From Candidatus Uhrbacteria bacterium RIFCSPHIGHO2_02_FULL_57_19 (GTDB lineage: Bacteria; Patescibacteriota; Patescibacteriia; 2-12-FULL-57-11), in assembly GCA_001791115.1 (NCBI GenBank), contig MGDZ01000026.1:1-26651 (forward strand): DNA of 26,651 bases. The letters are read 5' to 3'. Positions 1-5,836 of the stretch are shown here, one piece after another (within the stretch, counting starts at the first letter, position 1; every line of letters begins with the position of its first letter). The position numbers and the translations under genes were made by a program. The notes under the pieces are model-generated. The model did no database searches. It was not told the DNA's origin and saw nothing but the letters and a program-made list of their open reading frames with translations.

Positions 1-53
1 CCCACGACCTCTGCTTTACGAAAGCATTGCTCTACCAGCTGAGCTACGTCGGC
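1..53 (-). tRNA. tRNA-Thr(CGT), 3' end cut by window edge
   Basis: Read on the minus strand this starts GCCGACG (acceptor 5' strand), then TA, a D-stem GCTC with loop AGCTGGTA and GAGC, and an anticodon arm ATGCT-TTCGTAA-AGCAG. The anticodon CGT reads ACG (threonine). The T-arm and the acceptor 3' strand lie outside the window. It is the last gene visible in a minus-strand tRNA cluster. Confidence 0.85.
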
Positions 54-56
54 CTA

Positions 57-95
57 GCCCCGCCCTCCAGAATTTCTCTCTGAAGTTGGCGGGGC
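57..95. repeat. Inverted repeat between tRNA-Thr and tRNA-Gly
   Basis: Eight-base arms GCCCCGCC (57-64) and GGCGGGGC (88-95) are perfectly complementary around a 23-nt loop. There is no U-tract on either strand, so it does not look like a standard terminator. It lies immediately past the 3' end of the interrupted tRNA-Gly and may be a processing hairpin or another small palindromic element. Confidence 0.5.
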
Positions 96-113
96 AAGCG
101 GGCGAGCGGAATC

Positions 114-143
114 TCCGCCAGAGGCGGATGCGCCTAGGGCACA
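114..143. repeat. 30-bp palindromic insert in tRNA-Gly T-loop
   Basis: This 30-bp stretch separates TTC from GATT of the T-loop of the interrupted tRNA-Gly. It contains a perfect hairpin TCCGCCAGAGGCGGA (114-128) and an imperfect one, TGCGCCTAGGGCACA (129-143). Removing exactly these bases restores TTCGATT. Confidence 0.55.
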
Positions 144-160
144 GAACCTCTCGTCTCAAG

Positions 161-272
161 TTTACCCCGCACCAAATCCCTGAGCGGGATACCAGAATCG
201 AACTGGCGCTTCTTGCTTGGGAAGCAAGCGTACTACCATTATACTAATCCCGCGCGAAGATTTGGTGCGGGG
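161..272 (-). mobile_element. 112-bp inverted-repeat cassette carrying a tRNA-Gly
   Basis: Perfect 14-bp inverted repeats, CCCCGCACCAAATC (165-178) and GATTTGGTGCGGGG (259-272), bracket a complete tRNA-Gly with only 4-5 bases between tRNA and repeat on either side. Removing 161-272 (or 160-271) rejoins the anticodon stem of the surrounding tRNA-Gly. No protein is encoded, so any mobility would have to be supplied in trans. In RNA the arms would form a stem closing onto the inner tRNA acceptor stem. The mobile nature is inferred from structure only. Confidence 0.5.
183..253 (-). tRNA. tRNA-Gly(CCC), complete, nested inside another tRNA-Gly
   Basis: On the minus strand a full 71-nt cloverleaf is visible: acceptor GCGGGAT/ATCCCGC, D-arm GTAT-AATGGTA-GTAC, anticodon arm CTTGC-TTCCCAA-GCAAG (anticodon CCC, glycine), variable AAGC, T-arm GCCAG-TTCGATT-CTGGT, and discriminator T. 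CCA is not encoded. It differs in sequence from the outer tRNA-Gly but has the same anticodon loop, so it is probably the functional copy. Confidence 0.93.
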
Positions 273-290
273 CTTGGGAAGCTTGCATTC

Positions 291-310
291 CCTGCCTGCC
301 GGCAGGCAGG
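291..310. repeat. 20-bp palindrome, copy 1 (in tRNA-Gly D-loop)
   Basis: CCTGCCTGCCGGCAGGCAGG, a perfect 20-bp palindrome. It lies between AATGGCA and GAAT of the interrupted tRNA-Gly D-arm. Four further copies or one-base variants occur in the window (2067, 6609, 8703, 11169). Confidence 0.9.
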
Positions 311-337
311 TGCCATTGAACCACGCCCGCACTTTTT

Positions 338-447
338 GTAGGTTCTAGGTTATAGGTTATAGATTGGAGGAGATTATAACAAGCCGGACGCAAAAAACAA
401 CCCGAGAACAAAACTAAAAACTAGAACCTCGCACCTAGAACCTCCCA
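338..447. repeat. Spacer with short degenerate TAGGTT-type repeats
   Basis: The spacer before ftsE holds tandem short units (TAGGTTCTAGGTTATAGG, from 340) and, inverted at 424-447, two copies of CTAGAACCT. Similar TAGGTT/TATAGG text recurs at 2060-2093 and 14513-14540. No gene is seen in 331-454. On the minus strand the AT-rich part (TATAAC) could serve as a -10 for the tRNA cluster. No clear ftsE promoter or ribosome binding site is visible. Confidence 0.4.
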
Positions 448-454
448 ACACACC

Positions 455-1147
455 ATGTCTGACACAATGATCCATCTCGACAATGTTTCCAGGATATACA
501 GCTCCGAATCAGTCGGGGTGCGCAATGTTTCCTTGCGGATCAAACCCGGTGAATTTGTCTCGGTGGTGGGGCAGTCGGGCACCGGAAAAACCACGCTAGT
601 CAAGTTGCTCATCGCCGAGGAGCGTCCTACCAAGGGTTCGATTTCCGTCGGCGGCTGGGACATAACGCGCATCCGCTCGCGCGATGTTTCGCTTCTGCGG
701 CGGCAGATCGGGGTGGTCTTTCAGGATTTCAAGCTTCTGCCGCGCAAGACCGTTTTTGAAAATATTGCCTTCGCCCTGGAGGTTTGCGGAGCGCCGCCCA
801 GACGCATCCGCGATACCGTTCCTCATATCCTGCGCATCGTCGGCCTGGAAGATAAAGCTCATCGCTATCCGCGGCAGATTTCCGGAGGAGAACAGCAGAG
901 AGTCGTCATTGCCCGAGCCCTGGCTCACCGGCCGAAAATTTTGGTGGCAGATGAACCCACCGGCAATCTTGACGCCATGAACACCAGGGACATCGTTGAT
1001 CTGCTGCTCAAGATAAACGAGTTCGGCACCACGGTTCTTTTGGTCACCCACAACCGGGAGGTAGTCAACTCCCTCCGGCGCCGAGTGGTCACTCTCGATC
1101 GCGGGACGATCGTTAATGATCAGGAGGTCGGAAAGTACGTTTTGTGA
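455..1147 (+). CDS. ftsE: Cell-division ABC transporter ATPase FtsE
   Basis: The 230-aa product is a single ABC ATPase domain: Walker A GQSGTGKT (39-46), Q-loop at Q90 (VVFQDFKLLP), signature SGGEQQ (143-148), Walker B with the DEPTGNLD box (about 162-173), and H-loop His199. The VFQDFKLLP Q-loop and the immediate ftsX neighbour identify it as FtsE rather than a LolD-type exporter. FtsE sits at the cytoplasmic face of the membrane with FtsX and couples ATP hydrolysis to activation of septal peptidoglycan hydrolases. Its stop overlaps the ftsX GTG start (GTGA), indicating translational coupling. The start has no clear ribosome binding site; Met5 is a possible alternative. Confidence 0.95.
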   Translation: MSDTMIHLDNVSRIYSSESVGVRNVSLRIKPGEFVSVVGQSGTGKTTLVKLLIAEERPTKGSISVGGWDITRIRSRDVSLLRRQIGVVFQDFKLLPRKTVFENIAFALEVCGAPPRRIRDTVPHILRIVGLEDKAHRYPRQISGGEQQRVVIARALAHRPKILVADEPTGNLDAMNTRDIVDLLLKINEFGTTVLLVTHNREVVNSLRRRVVTLDRGTIVNDQEVGKYVL

Positions 1148-2055
1148 TTTCCACGGCACGCGTATTCAAATTCGCCGCTCAGGATTTTTGGAGGAATTTC
1201 TGGTTGTCGGTGATCACCACCAGCATCATGCTTTTGGCGTTCGTTTCAGTGAACACGCTGCTCGTCCTGAACATTCTGGCACAGACGGCCATCAACACGG
1301 TCGAGCAGCGCATCGACATTTCCGTTTATTTTAAGCCGGATGCCTCTGAGCAGATCGTCGCCGAGGCCAAGGGCTACCTGCTGAGTCTGCCTCAGGTTCG
1401 TTCGGTCGAGGCGACCTCGCCCGAAGAAGCGCTCCAAAGATTAAAAGCGCGACATGCCGAAAATCCTCTTATCGCCGAATCAGTGGCGGCGCTGGAGGCC
1501 AATCCGCTGGGGGCGACGCTATCGGTCAAAGCCCGCCGGCCTGATGATTTCCCGTCAATCCTGACCGCGCTGGAAAATCCAACCTTCGCCGAGTCCATCG
1601 CCGAGAAGAACTACGACGATCACCGGTTGGTCATCGAGCGGATCAGATCCATTGCCGCCAAGGTGGAACGGTCCGCCGCCGCGGTATCGGTGATTTTCAC
1701 GATCATCGCCGCGCTGATCGTTTTTAACTCCATCCGCATAGCGATTTACACTCACCGCGAGGAGATCGGCATCATGCGCCTGGTGGGCGCGTCCAACTGG
1801 TTTATTCGCACCCCTTTCGTCATCGAGAGCATTTTTTACAGCCTGTTGGCCTGTGGCTTGGCCGTGGCCATTATTTTCCCGATTCTCTCGGTGATCGGAC
1901 CTTCTGTCGCCAACTTTTTTGATGGCACCAGTTTCGACATTCTCGGTTACTTCTGGGATAACGCCGTCTGGATTTTCGGCCTGGAATTGGCCGGAGCTAT
2001 TTTTTTGTCGGTGTCCGCCAGCGCCCTGGCCGTGGGCAAGTACTTGAAGGTGTAA
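1144..2055 (+). CDS. ftsX: Cell-division permease-like protein FtsX
   Basis: The 303-aa protein has the FtsX layout: a short cytoplasmic N-terminus, one membrane segment (about 22-46), an extracytoplasmic domain (about 50-175), and three C-terminal membrane segments (about 181-200, 228-250, 275-299). The stretch with EEIGIMRLVGAS between the second and third segments is typical of FtsX/MacB-like permeases. It is the membrane partner of FtsE and transmits ATPase activity to cell-wall hydrolases outside. The GTG start is chosen because it overlaps the ftsE stop by four bases and retains the usual N-terminus. A 20-bp palindrome and tRNA-Gln follow. Confidence 0.94.
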   Translation: MISTARVFKFAAQDFWRNFWLSVITTSIMLLAFVSVNTLLVLNILAQTAINTVEQRIDISVYFKPDASEQIVAEAKGYLLSLPQVRSVEATSPEEALQRLKARHAENPLIAESVAALEANPLGATLSVKARRPDDFPSILTALENPTFAESIAEKNYDDHRLVIERIRSIAAKVERSAAAVSVIFTIIAALIVFNSIRIAIYTHREEIGIMRLVGASNWFIRTPFVIESIFYSLLACGLAVAIIFPILSVIGPSVANFFDGTSFDILGYFWDNAVWIFGLELAGAIFLSVSASALAVGKYLKV

Positions 2056-2066
2056 AAGATAGGTTG

Positions 2067-2086
2067 CCTGCCTGCCGGCAGGCAGG
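2067..2086. repeat. 20-bp palindrome, copy 2 (ftsX/tRNA-Gln spacer)
   Basis: Exact CCTGCCTGCCGGCAGGCAGG. It is flanked on both sides by the direct repeat TAGGTTG (2060-2066 and 2087-2093), resembling a 7-bp target duplication, although TAGGTT text is common in spacers here. Confidence 0.9.
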
Positions 2087-2110
2087 TAGGTTGTAGGGTT
2101 GAATAACTGG

Positions 2111-2181
2111 TCCGGGGTCGTCTAATGGTAGGACGCCACCCTTTGGAGGTGGTTGTGAAGGTTCGAATCCTTCCCCCGGAA
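2111..2181 (+). tRNA. tRNA-Gln(TTG)
   Basis: A 71-nt cloverleaf: acceptor TCCGGGG/CCCCGGA, D-arm GTCT...GGAC, anticodon arm CCACC-CTTTGGA-GGTGG (anticodon TTG, glutamine), T-arm GAAGG-TTCGAAT-CCTTC, discriminator A. CCA is not encoded. The next coding region begins only 14 bases downstream, so a shared transcript is possible. Confidence 0.95.
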
Positions 2182-2195
2182 TTTGGGAATTTCAC

Positions 2196-2567
2196 ATGAC
2201 ACGTTCGTATCTAAGGGGATTAGCGGTTTTGCTCCTGGCCTACGGATTGGCCGGCCTGGCGATCTCCGATATTTCCGGATTGCTGCGCTTCGGTTGGCTG
2301 GAGGTCGTCGCGACGATCATCGCCGGTTTGGCCGCGTTGTGGCTGGGATTCAGGAGATCGCTGGCTCCGGACTCGTTCCGCGCGGCGCGGATTTACTCCC
2401 TGACGCTCATTGCTGTGGCCGCCTTCGGCTTGTGGGGCCCGACCATCCCGCTGGCCACGCTGGAACCGTCCGAGATGATCGTCTGGGCCTTAGCCGGAAT
2501 TTTCGGACTGATCGCCGTCTTGACTTCGGATAGACCGGTGGAGATTGACAAAAATGGCGGTTTGTGA
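2196..2567 (+). CDS. Small membrane protein of unknown function
   Basis: The 123-aa product has four predicted hydrophobic segments (about 7-25, 37-53, 64-82 and 93-109) separated by short Arg-containing loops, so it is a small integral membrane protein. I do not recognise a family. It begins 14 bases after tRNA-Gln, with GGGAAT about five bases before the ATG as a weak ribosome binding site. Its last codons overlap a promoter for the downstream zinc-ribbon gene. Base composition is like its neighbours. Function unknown; the coding call rests on length, hydrophobic periodicity and position. Confidence 0.65.
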   Translation: MTRSYLRGLAVLLLAYGLAGLAISDISGLLRFGWLEVVATIIAGLAALWLGFRRSLAPDSFRAARIYSLTLIAVAAFGLWGPTIPLATLEPSEMIVWALAGIFGLIAVLTSDRPVEIDKNGGL

Positions 2568-2573
2568 TATCTT
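2545..2573 (+). promoter_or_regulatory. Sigma-70-type promoter for zinc-ribbon gene
   Basis: TTGACA (2545-2550), a 17-bp spacer and TATCTT (2568-2573), with TG one base before the -10. It lies across the 3' end of the preceding membrane-protein gene. Transcription would start near 2580, giving a leader of about 120 nt before the ATG at 2701. Confidence 0.7.
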
Positions 2574-2579
2574 CACGCC

Positions 2580-2700
2580 ATCGGTTCAACGAACGTCAAA
2601 GATCAAAGCCACAAGCGTAGATCGTAGCCGCGCGTTGCCGAAAAGGTCGATTCATTCAATAGCCAGTCCTGACGTAAGAGTCAGGACCACAACGTGTCCT
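2580..2700 (+). promoter_or_regulatory. Candidate structured 5' leader of zinc-ribbon gene
   Basis: A non-coding stretch between the promoter and the 65-aa gene. It ends with a perfect 8-bp hairpin GTCCTGAC-GTAAGA-GTCAGGAC (2666-2687) about 13 bases before the ATG; the 3' arm contains AGGA, the only Shine-Dalgarno-like sequence. This could limit translation, but I do not recognise a known riboswitch class. Confidence 0.4.
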
Positions 2701-2898
2701 ATGGTCTACGGTGATCAGCGCGGCGGGGGCGGATTTGCCCCGCGCCAGATGGTGGACGTCTCCGCGATGAACCTCAAGTGCGCGGAGTGTGGAGTAGCCA
2801 TTACGGAGCTCCCGTTTCAGCCGTCAGCCGACCGGCCCGTGTACTGCCGCGATTGCAATCGCAAACGGCGTGCCTCGTTCGGCCCCCGGCGCTTCTAA
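2701..2898 (+). CDS. Small CxxC/CxxC zinc-ribbon protein
   Basis: The 65-aa product carries a Gly/Arg-rich N-terminus (GDQRGGGGFAP) and a zinc-ribbon in which CAEC and CRDC are separated by 18 residues, followed by a basic tail (RKRRASFGPRRF). Four cysteines in two knuckles imply one structural Zn ion. Proteins of this size and design are frequent in Patescibacteria; their role is not established, though the basic ends suggest nucleic-acid contact. The ATG at 2701 is chosen because the promoter at 2545-2573 would start transcription inside any longer version. A terminator follows 15 bases after the stop, making a single-gene unit. Confidence 0.75.
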   Translation: MVYGDQRGGGGFAPRQMVDVSAMNLKCAECGVAITELPFQPSADRPVYCRDCNRKRRASFGPRRF

Positions 2899-2913
2899 GC
2901 GAAGCAACAAACA

Positions 2914-2945
2914 CCCCGCCCTTCATGGGCGGGGTTTTGGTTTTG
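2914..2945 (+). terminator. Rho-independent terminator
   Basis: Perfect 8-bp stem CCCCGCCC/GGGCGGGG with loop TTCAT (2914-2934), followed by TTTTGGTTTTG. Ends the zinc-ribbon unit. Confidence 0.9.
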
Positions 2946-2946
2946 C

Positions 2947-2975
2947 TTGAATGCGTACCGCGAGAGGGATACAAT
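2947..2975 (+). promoter_or_regulatory. Promoter of thioredoxin-like gene (leaderless)
   Basis: TTGAAT (2947-2952), 17-bp spacer, TACAAT (2970-2975). The expected start of transcription (about 2982) is at or just before the ATG at 2985, implying a leaderless mRNA. Confidence 0.7.
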
Positions 2976-2984
2976 ATGCGCGCT

Positions 2985-3242
2985 ATGGCCCTGCTTGAGT
3001 TTTTTGGAACCGAGTGCTCGCACTGCAATGCCACGCGTCCTCTCGTGGAGCGTCTGGAGAAGGACGCGAAGGTGAAGGTCGAGAAGCTCGAGGTATGGCA
3101 CAACGACGAGAACGCAAAAAAGATGGAGGAATACGACAAGAATCTCTGCGGCGGCGTTCCGTTTTTCTATAACACGGAAACGAAGAAGTGGATCTGCGGA
3201 GAGGCGTCCTATGAGGAATTAAAAAAGTGGGCGGTGGGATAG
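2985..3242 (+). CDS. Thioredoxin/glutaredoxin-fold protein with CSHC motif
   Basis: The 85-aa product starts MALLEFFGTECSHCNATRPL: a first beta strand followed by a CxxC redox motif (Cys11, Cys14), then an acidic helix, and a GVPFF turn that provides the cis-Pro next to the active site. Length and order match a minimal thioredoxin fold; it has no signal peptide, so it is probably cytoplasmic. Two extra cysteines (NLCGGVP and WICGEAS) could be structural. An ATG at 2976 would add three residues, but it directly abuts the -10 hexamer, so 2985 is preferred. Substrate unknown; likely a thiol-disulfide or redox-sensing role. Confidence 0.8.
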   Translation: MALLEFFGTECSHCNATRPLVERLEKDAKVKVEKLEVWHNDENAKKMEEYDKNLCGGVPFFYNTETKKWICGEASYEELKKWAVG

Positions 3243-3269
3243 TACTAGGTCTCCGCTCAGAGCACACCT

Positions 3270-3881
3270 ATGGAAAGAAAACCGCGTCCGGAAATGGCTG
3301 ATATAACCTTGCCCAAGTATGGCGATGTGAAGGCAGGGATAACCGTTGAAGATGAAGCCGGAGAAGAAAGGCGGGCCGGCATTGAGGTTGGCGAACCGGT
3401 AAAGGCCGAAGAAGCGAAAGGGGAGAAGGAGGAAGTTCCCGACCTTCGGGAAAAGGTTCAGGAGTTGGAACAGAGGGCCGCCGAGCGCGTCTCTGAACTT
3501 CAGAAAGAGCTTGATGAGAAATTGGAGCAGACCGAGGGTTGGGGTGGCGAGGATGAGCCGGATTACCGGAAAGAGATTCGGAGACAGGCGGAATTCGTCG
3601 GGCGTTACGTGGACCAGCTTTCCAAACGCCAGGAATTCGCTTTGACCACAGTTGTTGATTCGTTCAATGAGGCTTTTTCTGCGCTTAAAAGGAAAATTGC
3701 CAGAGTCAAGGAATTTGAACGACTGCCGGAGGAACAAAAGACTGTCCTTGAGAAAGGAAGACTAGCCGCGATTACCACCGGTGCCCTGACTGCCAAGGGT
3801 TTCCCGGACTTTGCTTCGATGGGAAAGGGGATTAAAGCAAGATCATTCGAAGCTTTGGCTAAAGATGAGATTGAACGGTAG
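3270..3881 (+). CDS. Charged coiled-coil protein of unknown function
   Basis: The 203-aa product is hydrophilic throughout, with no signal peptide or membrane segment. Residues about 45-95 are dominated by Glu/Lys with heptad-like spacing (for example DLREKVQELEQRAAERVSELQ), indicating a coiled coil; 96-150 continue as charged helix. I do not recognise a family. Met9 (3294, MADITLPKYG) is an alternative start. The stop lies 13 bases before the DoxX-like gene, so the two may be co-transcribed. The coding call rests on length, codon pattern and coherent charge periodicity. Confidence 0.7.
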   Translation: MERKPRPEMADITLPKYGDVKAGITVEDEAGEERRAGIEVGEPVKAEEAKGEKEEVPDLREKVQELEQRAAERVSELQKELDEKLEQTEGWGGEDEPDYRKEIRRQAEFVGRYVDQLSKRQEFALTTVVDSFNEAFSALKRKIARVKEFERLPEEQKTVLEKGRLAAITTGALTAKGFPDFASMGKGIKARSFEALAKDEIER

Positions 3882-3894
3882 ACCGCCAGCGATT

Positions 3895-4896
3895 ATGCCA
3901 ACTATCAGAACTCTGCTCGGTGGTTTGATTTTTACTCTGTTTCTTCCCCACGCCGCGGAGGCACACGAGAAGTGGTTCATTGATCCCGCGACCCGCGGGG
4001 AAGTGCCGGACCTATTCCGATCGCTGACCTTTCAGACATGGACGGCGATCGGCGCTACGGCGCTTCTGTTCGCGGCCTGCGTGGTCGCGGACCGCGCGAT
4101 ACGGCGGCTCCGGATCACGCGGAGGTTCGCCGGCCGCATTCGGAGTTTGTATCCCTGGGCGCCGACCATCCTCGGGGTTGCGGCGGGGATCGGCATCGGC
4201 TGGTTCGCGCTTGACCGCGCGGTGCTTGCGCCGAACATTCTCGCGCCCGACACGCTCGCCGGAACGGTTTTCGTGGCGCTGGAATGTGCCGCCGCAATCC
4301 TGCTCATACTCGGATTCTTCTCGCGCCTCGCCGCCGGTCTCCTGCTCGTGATGTTCGCCGTCGGGTTCGCGTGGTATCCGTTTCGGGACGCCATCGAGCA
4401 GATCCATTTTCTGGGAATCGCGATATTCATCTTCGCGTGGGGGCGGGGGCGGCTCTCGCTCGGCTCGGTTTTTTCCCGCCTGGTGGCCTCGGCGCCCAGC
4501 CACATCCGTCCGGCGGCTGCTCTGGCCTTGCGGGTGACTTTGGGACTCGGCCTGATCATCCTGGCATTGGGAAAGGTCCTCCGTCCCGATCTGCATCTGA
4601 ATCTGCTCGAGGCCTTTCCTTGGAATCCGCTCTCCGTCGTTCATCAAGTCCTGCCGACTCTCACGCCGGATTGGTATCTTTTCGGCATCACTCTGGTCGA
4701 GGCGCTTCTCGGATTATTAGTCCTTTTCGGTCGGCTGCTTCGTCCCCTGGCCGCGCTTCTGGTCGGGCTGTTTATCATTGGCGCCACTTTTCTTCCGTTG
4801 ACTGACCTCCTCGGCCACCTTCCTTATATCGGCGCGGCAGCGGCATTAGCCATCCTTGGTCGGACGGGAGAAAAGGAGTACGCTGAAGTTAGGTAA
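3895..4896 (+). CDS. DoxX-like multi-pass membrane protein
   Basis: The 333-aa product begins with a signal-like segment ending HAAEAHEKWF, followed by about eight hydrophobic helices (near 45-65, 90-110, 125-145, 150-170, 180-198, 214-235, 262-285, 290-330). The C-terminal half (ALRVTLGLGLIILALGKVL ... LVEALLGLLVLFGRLLRPLAALLVG) resembles the DoxX family, whose members are small inner-membrane proteins linked to redox homeostasis. Standard DoxX is about 130-150 residues, so this may hold two such modules or an added N-terminal domain. Start chosen at 3895 so that the signal segment is N-terminal; upstream in-frame codons overlap the preceding gene. Function inferred by family only. Confidence 0.65.
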   Translation: MPTIRTLLGGLIFTLFLPHAAEAHEKWFIDPATRGEVPDLFRSLTFQTWTAIGATALLFAACVVADRAIRRLRITRRFAGRIRSLYPWAPTILGVAAGIGIGWFALDRAVLAPNILAPDTLAGTVFVALECAAAILLILGFFSRLAAGLLLVMFAVGFAWYPFRDAIEQIHFLGIAIFIFAWGRGRLSLGSVFSRLVASAPSHIRPAAALALRVTLGLGLIILALGKVLRPDLHLNLLEAFPWNPLSVVHQVLPTLTPDWYLFGITLVEALLGLLVLFGRLLRPLAALLVGLFIIGATFLPLTDLLGHLPYIGAAAALAILGRTGEKEYAEVR

Positions 4897-4952
4897 CGAG
4901 TTGGTCATTTGCGTGTAAAGAGAGACAGAGATTTAATATTAAGCTCGAAAAT

Positions 4953-5738
4953 ATGCGAACAAAGAACAGACTGGTGACCGGAGCCGTCACCCTGGGGATG
5001 CTGGCCAATATAGCCCTGGTTCCGGCGGTGGCGGCACAGGACACAACCGCCGCCTGCGCTAATCCGCGTTATGCCGAGGTGGTCACCCGGCTTGACGAAC
5101 GGTCGCAGAACTTGGACACCAAGCGCAAGGAAGCCAGCGAGAAGCTGGCCGCCAAACGCGCTCTGCGCGACGCCAAACTGGCCAACACCAGGGCTGAGCG
5201 CGATGCTAAACTGGCCGCCAAGAGAGCTGAACTGGCCGCCAAGCTGGCCGCGCGCCGGGCCAAGGTGGACGAAAAGACTCTTACCGACGCGCAGAAGGCA
5301 GCTCGTGACGCCTATCGCGCCGCGGTTGACGCGGCTCTGGCCGCGCGCCGCGCCGCGGTTGACGCGGCTCTCAAAGCCCGCCGTGAGACCATTGACGCCG
5401 CCGTGAGCACCAGGAAGAGCGCCGTTGACGCGGCTCTCTCCACGCGCAAGAGCGCCGTAGACGCCGCCGTGGCAACGGCCAAGACAGCCGCCTGCGCGGC
5501 CACCACGCCTGAACAACTCAAGGCCGCCAGGGACGCGTTTAAGACCTCGGTGAATGCGGCCCGGGATGTCTTCAAGACCGCCTCGCAAGCGGCTCAGGAC
5601 GCCTTTGTCGCCAGCCACAAGACCGCCCGGGAAACCTTCAAGGCCGCGCTGGATAAGGCTCAGAGCGATTTCAAGGCCGCACTCGACGCCGCCAAGGCCG
5701 CTCGCGACGCCGCTCTCAGCACTCCGTCAGGAACTTAA
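4953..5738 (+). CDS. Secreted Ala-rich protein built of 11-residue repeats
   Basis: The 261-aa product has a signal peptide (MRTKNRLVTG...AVAAQ, cleavage near residue 28-29). The mature chain is almost entirely 11-residue repeats in three blocks: LAAKRALRDAK-type (about 66-109), AARRAAVDAAL/STRKSAVDAAV-type (about 120-165) and FKAALDKAQSD-type (about 195-250). Such hendecads form long amphipathic helices or right-handed coiled coils, as in group 3 LEA proteins and apolipoproteins. Two cysteines flank the middle, near residues 35 and 172. A possible TAATAT -10 lies at 4934-4939. Probably an extracellular or envelope-associated helical rod; no enzyme motif. Confidence 0.8.
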   Translation: MRTKNRLVTGAVTLGMLANIALVPAVAAQDTTAACANPRYAEVVTRLDERSQNLDTKRKEASEKLAAKRALRDAKLANTRAERDAKLAAKRAELAAKLAARRAKVDEKTLTDAQKAARDAYRAAVDAALAARRAAVDAALKARRETIDAAVSTRKSAVDAALSTRKSAVDAAVATAKTAACAATTPEQLKAARDAFKTSVNAARDVFKTASQAAQDAFVASHKTARETFKAALDKAQSDFKAALDAAKAARDAALSTPSGT

Positions 5739-5758
5739 AAGAGGACGCAGGAATTAAC

Positions 5759-5786
5759 AAACCCCGTCTAGCCAGGCGGGGTTTTC
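5759..5786. terminator. Bidirectional terminator between convergent genes
   Basis: Stem AAACCCCG (5759-5766) / CGGGGTTT (5777-5784) with a 10-nt loop; a T-run follows on the plus strand and TTTGTT on the minus strand. It sits between the convergent 11-residue-repeat gene and the LOG-family gene. Confidence 0.75.
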
Positions 5787-5836
5787 AGATAGTTCGCGCG
5801 TCGGCGGAATCAGTGCAAATCCGCGGGATCAGCGTC

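Larger units (their letters stand above)
97..330 (-). tRNA. tRNA-Gly(CCC) interrupted by three inserts; may be a pseudogene
   Basis: Minus-strand exons are 330-311, 290-273, 160-144 and 113-97 (one base ambiguous at 160/272). Joined, they give acceptor GCGGGCG/CGCCCGC (7/7 pairs), D-stem GTTC/GAAT, anticodon stem CAAGC/GCTTG (5/5) with loop TTCCCAA (anticodon CCC), T-stem AGAGG/CCGCT with one A-G mismatch, T-loop TTCGATT and discriminator T. The inserts are a 20-bp palindrome in the D-loop (291-310), a 112-bp inverted-repeat cassette holding another tRNA-Gly in the anticodon stem (161-272), and a 30-bp double-hairpin in the T-loop (114-143). Three inserts favour a dead gene or a fragmented tRNA; the intact stems leave processing by RNA cleavage possible. 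CCA is not encoded. Confidence 0.65.

Noticed and set aside
161..272. Group I intron in the tRNA-Gly
   Set aside because: At 112 bp, with a tRNA inside and none of the conserved group I core elements, it is too small and of the wrong structure.
114..310. CRISPR array from the repeated palindromes
   Set aside because: Units are of different sequence, not regularly spaced, and no cas genes are present.
2545..2700. N-terminal extension of the zinc-ribbon protein to an upstream in-frame start
   Set aside because: The extension would begin at TTG inside the -35 element and cross the predicted transcript start; its sequence shows no domain.
2778..2984. N-terminal extension of the thioredoxin-like protein
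   Set aside because: It would run through the zinc-ribbon gene, a strong terminator and a promoter. The leaderless ATG at 2985 fits better.
3811..3894. 28-residue N-terminal extension of the DoxX-like protein
   Set aside because: It overlaps the preceding gene and would bury the signal-like segment; the ATG at 3895 places that segment at the N-terminus.
4905..5618. Long Gly/Arg-rich open frame on the minus strand opposite the 11-residue-repeat gene
   Set aside because: It is the antisense shadow of a repetitive GC-rich plus-strand gene that has a signal peptide, a coherent repeat and a terminator; the minus frame has no such features.
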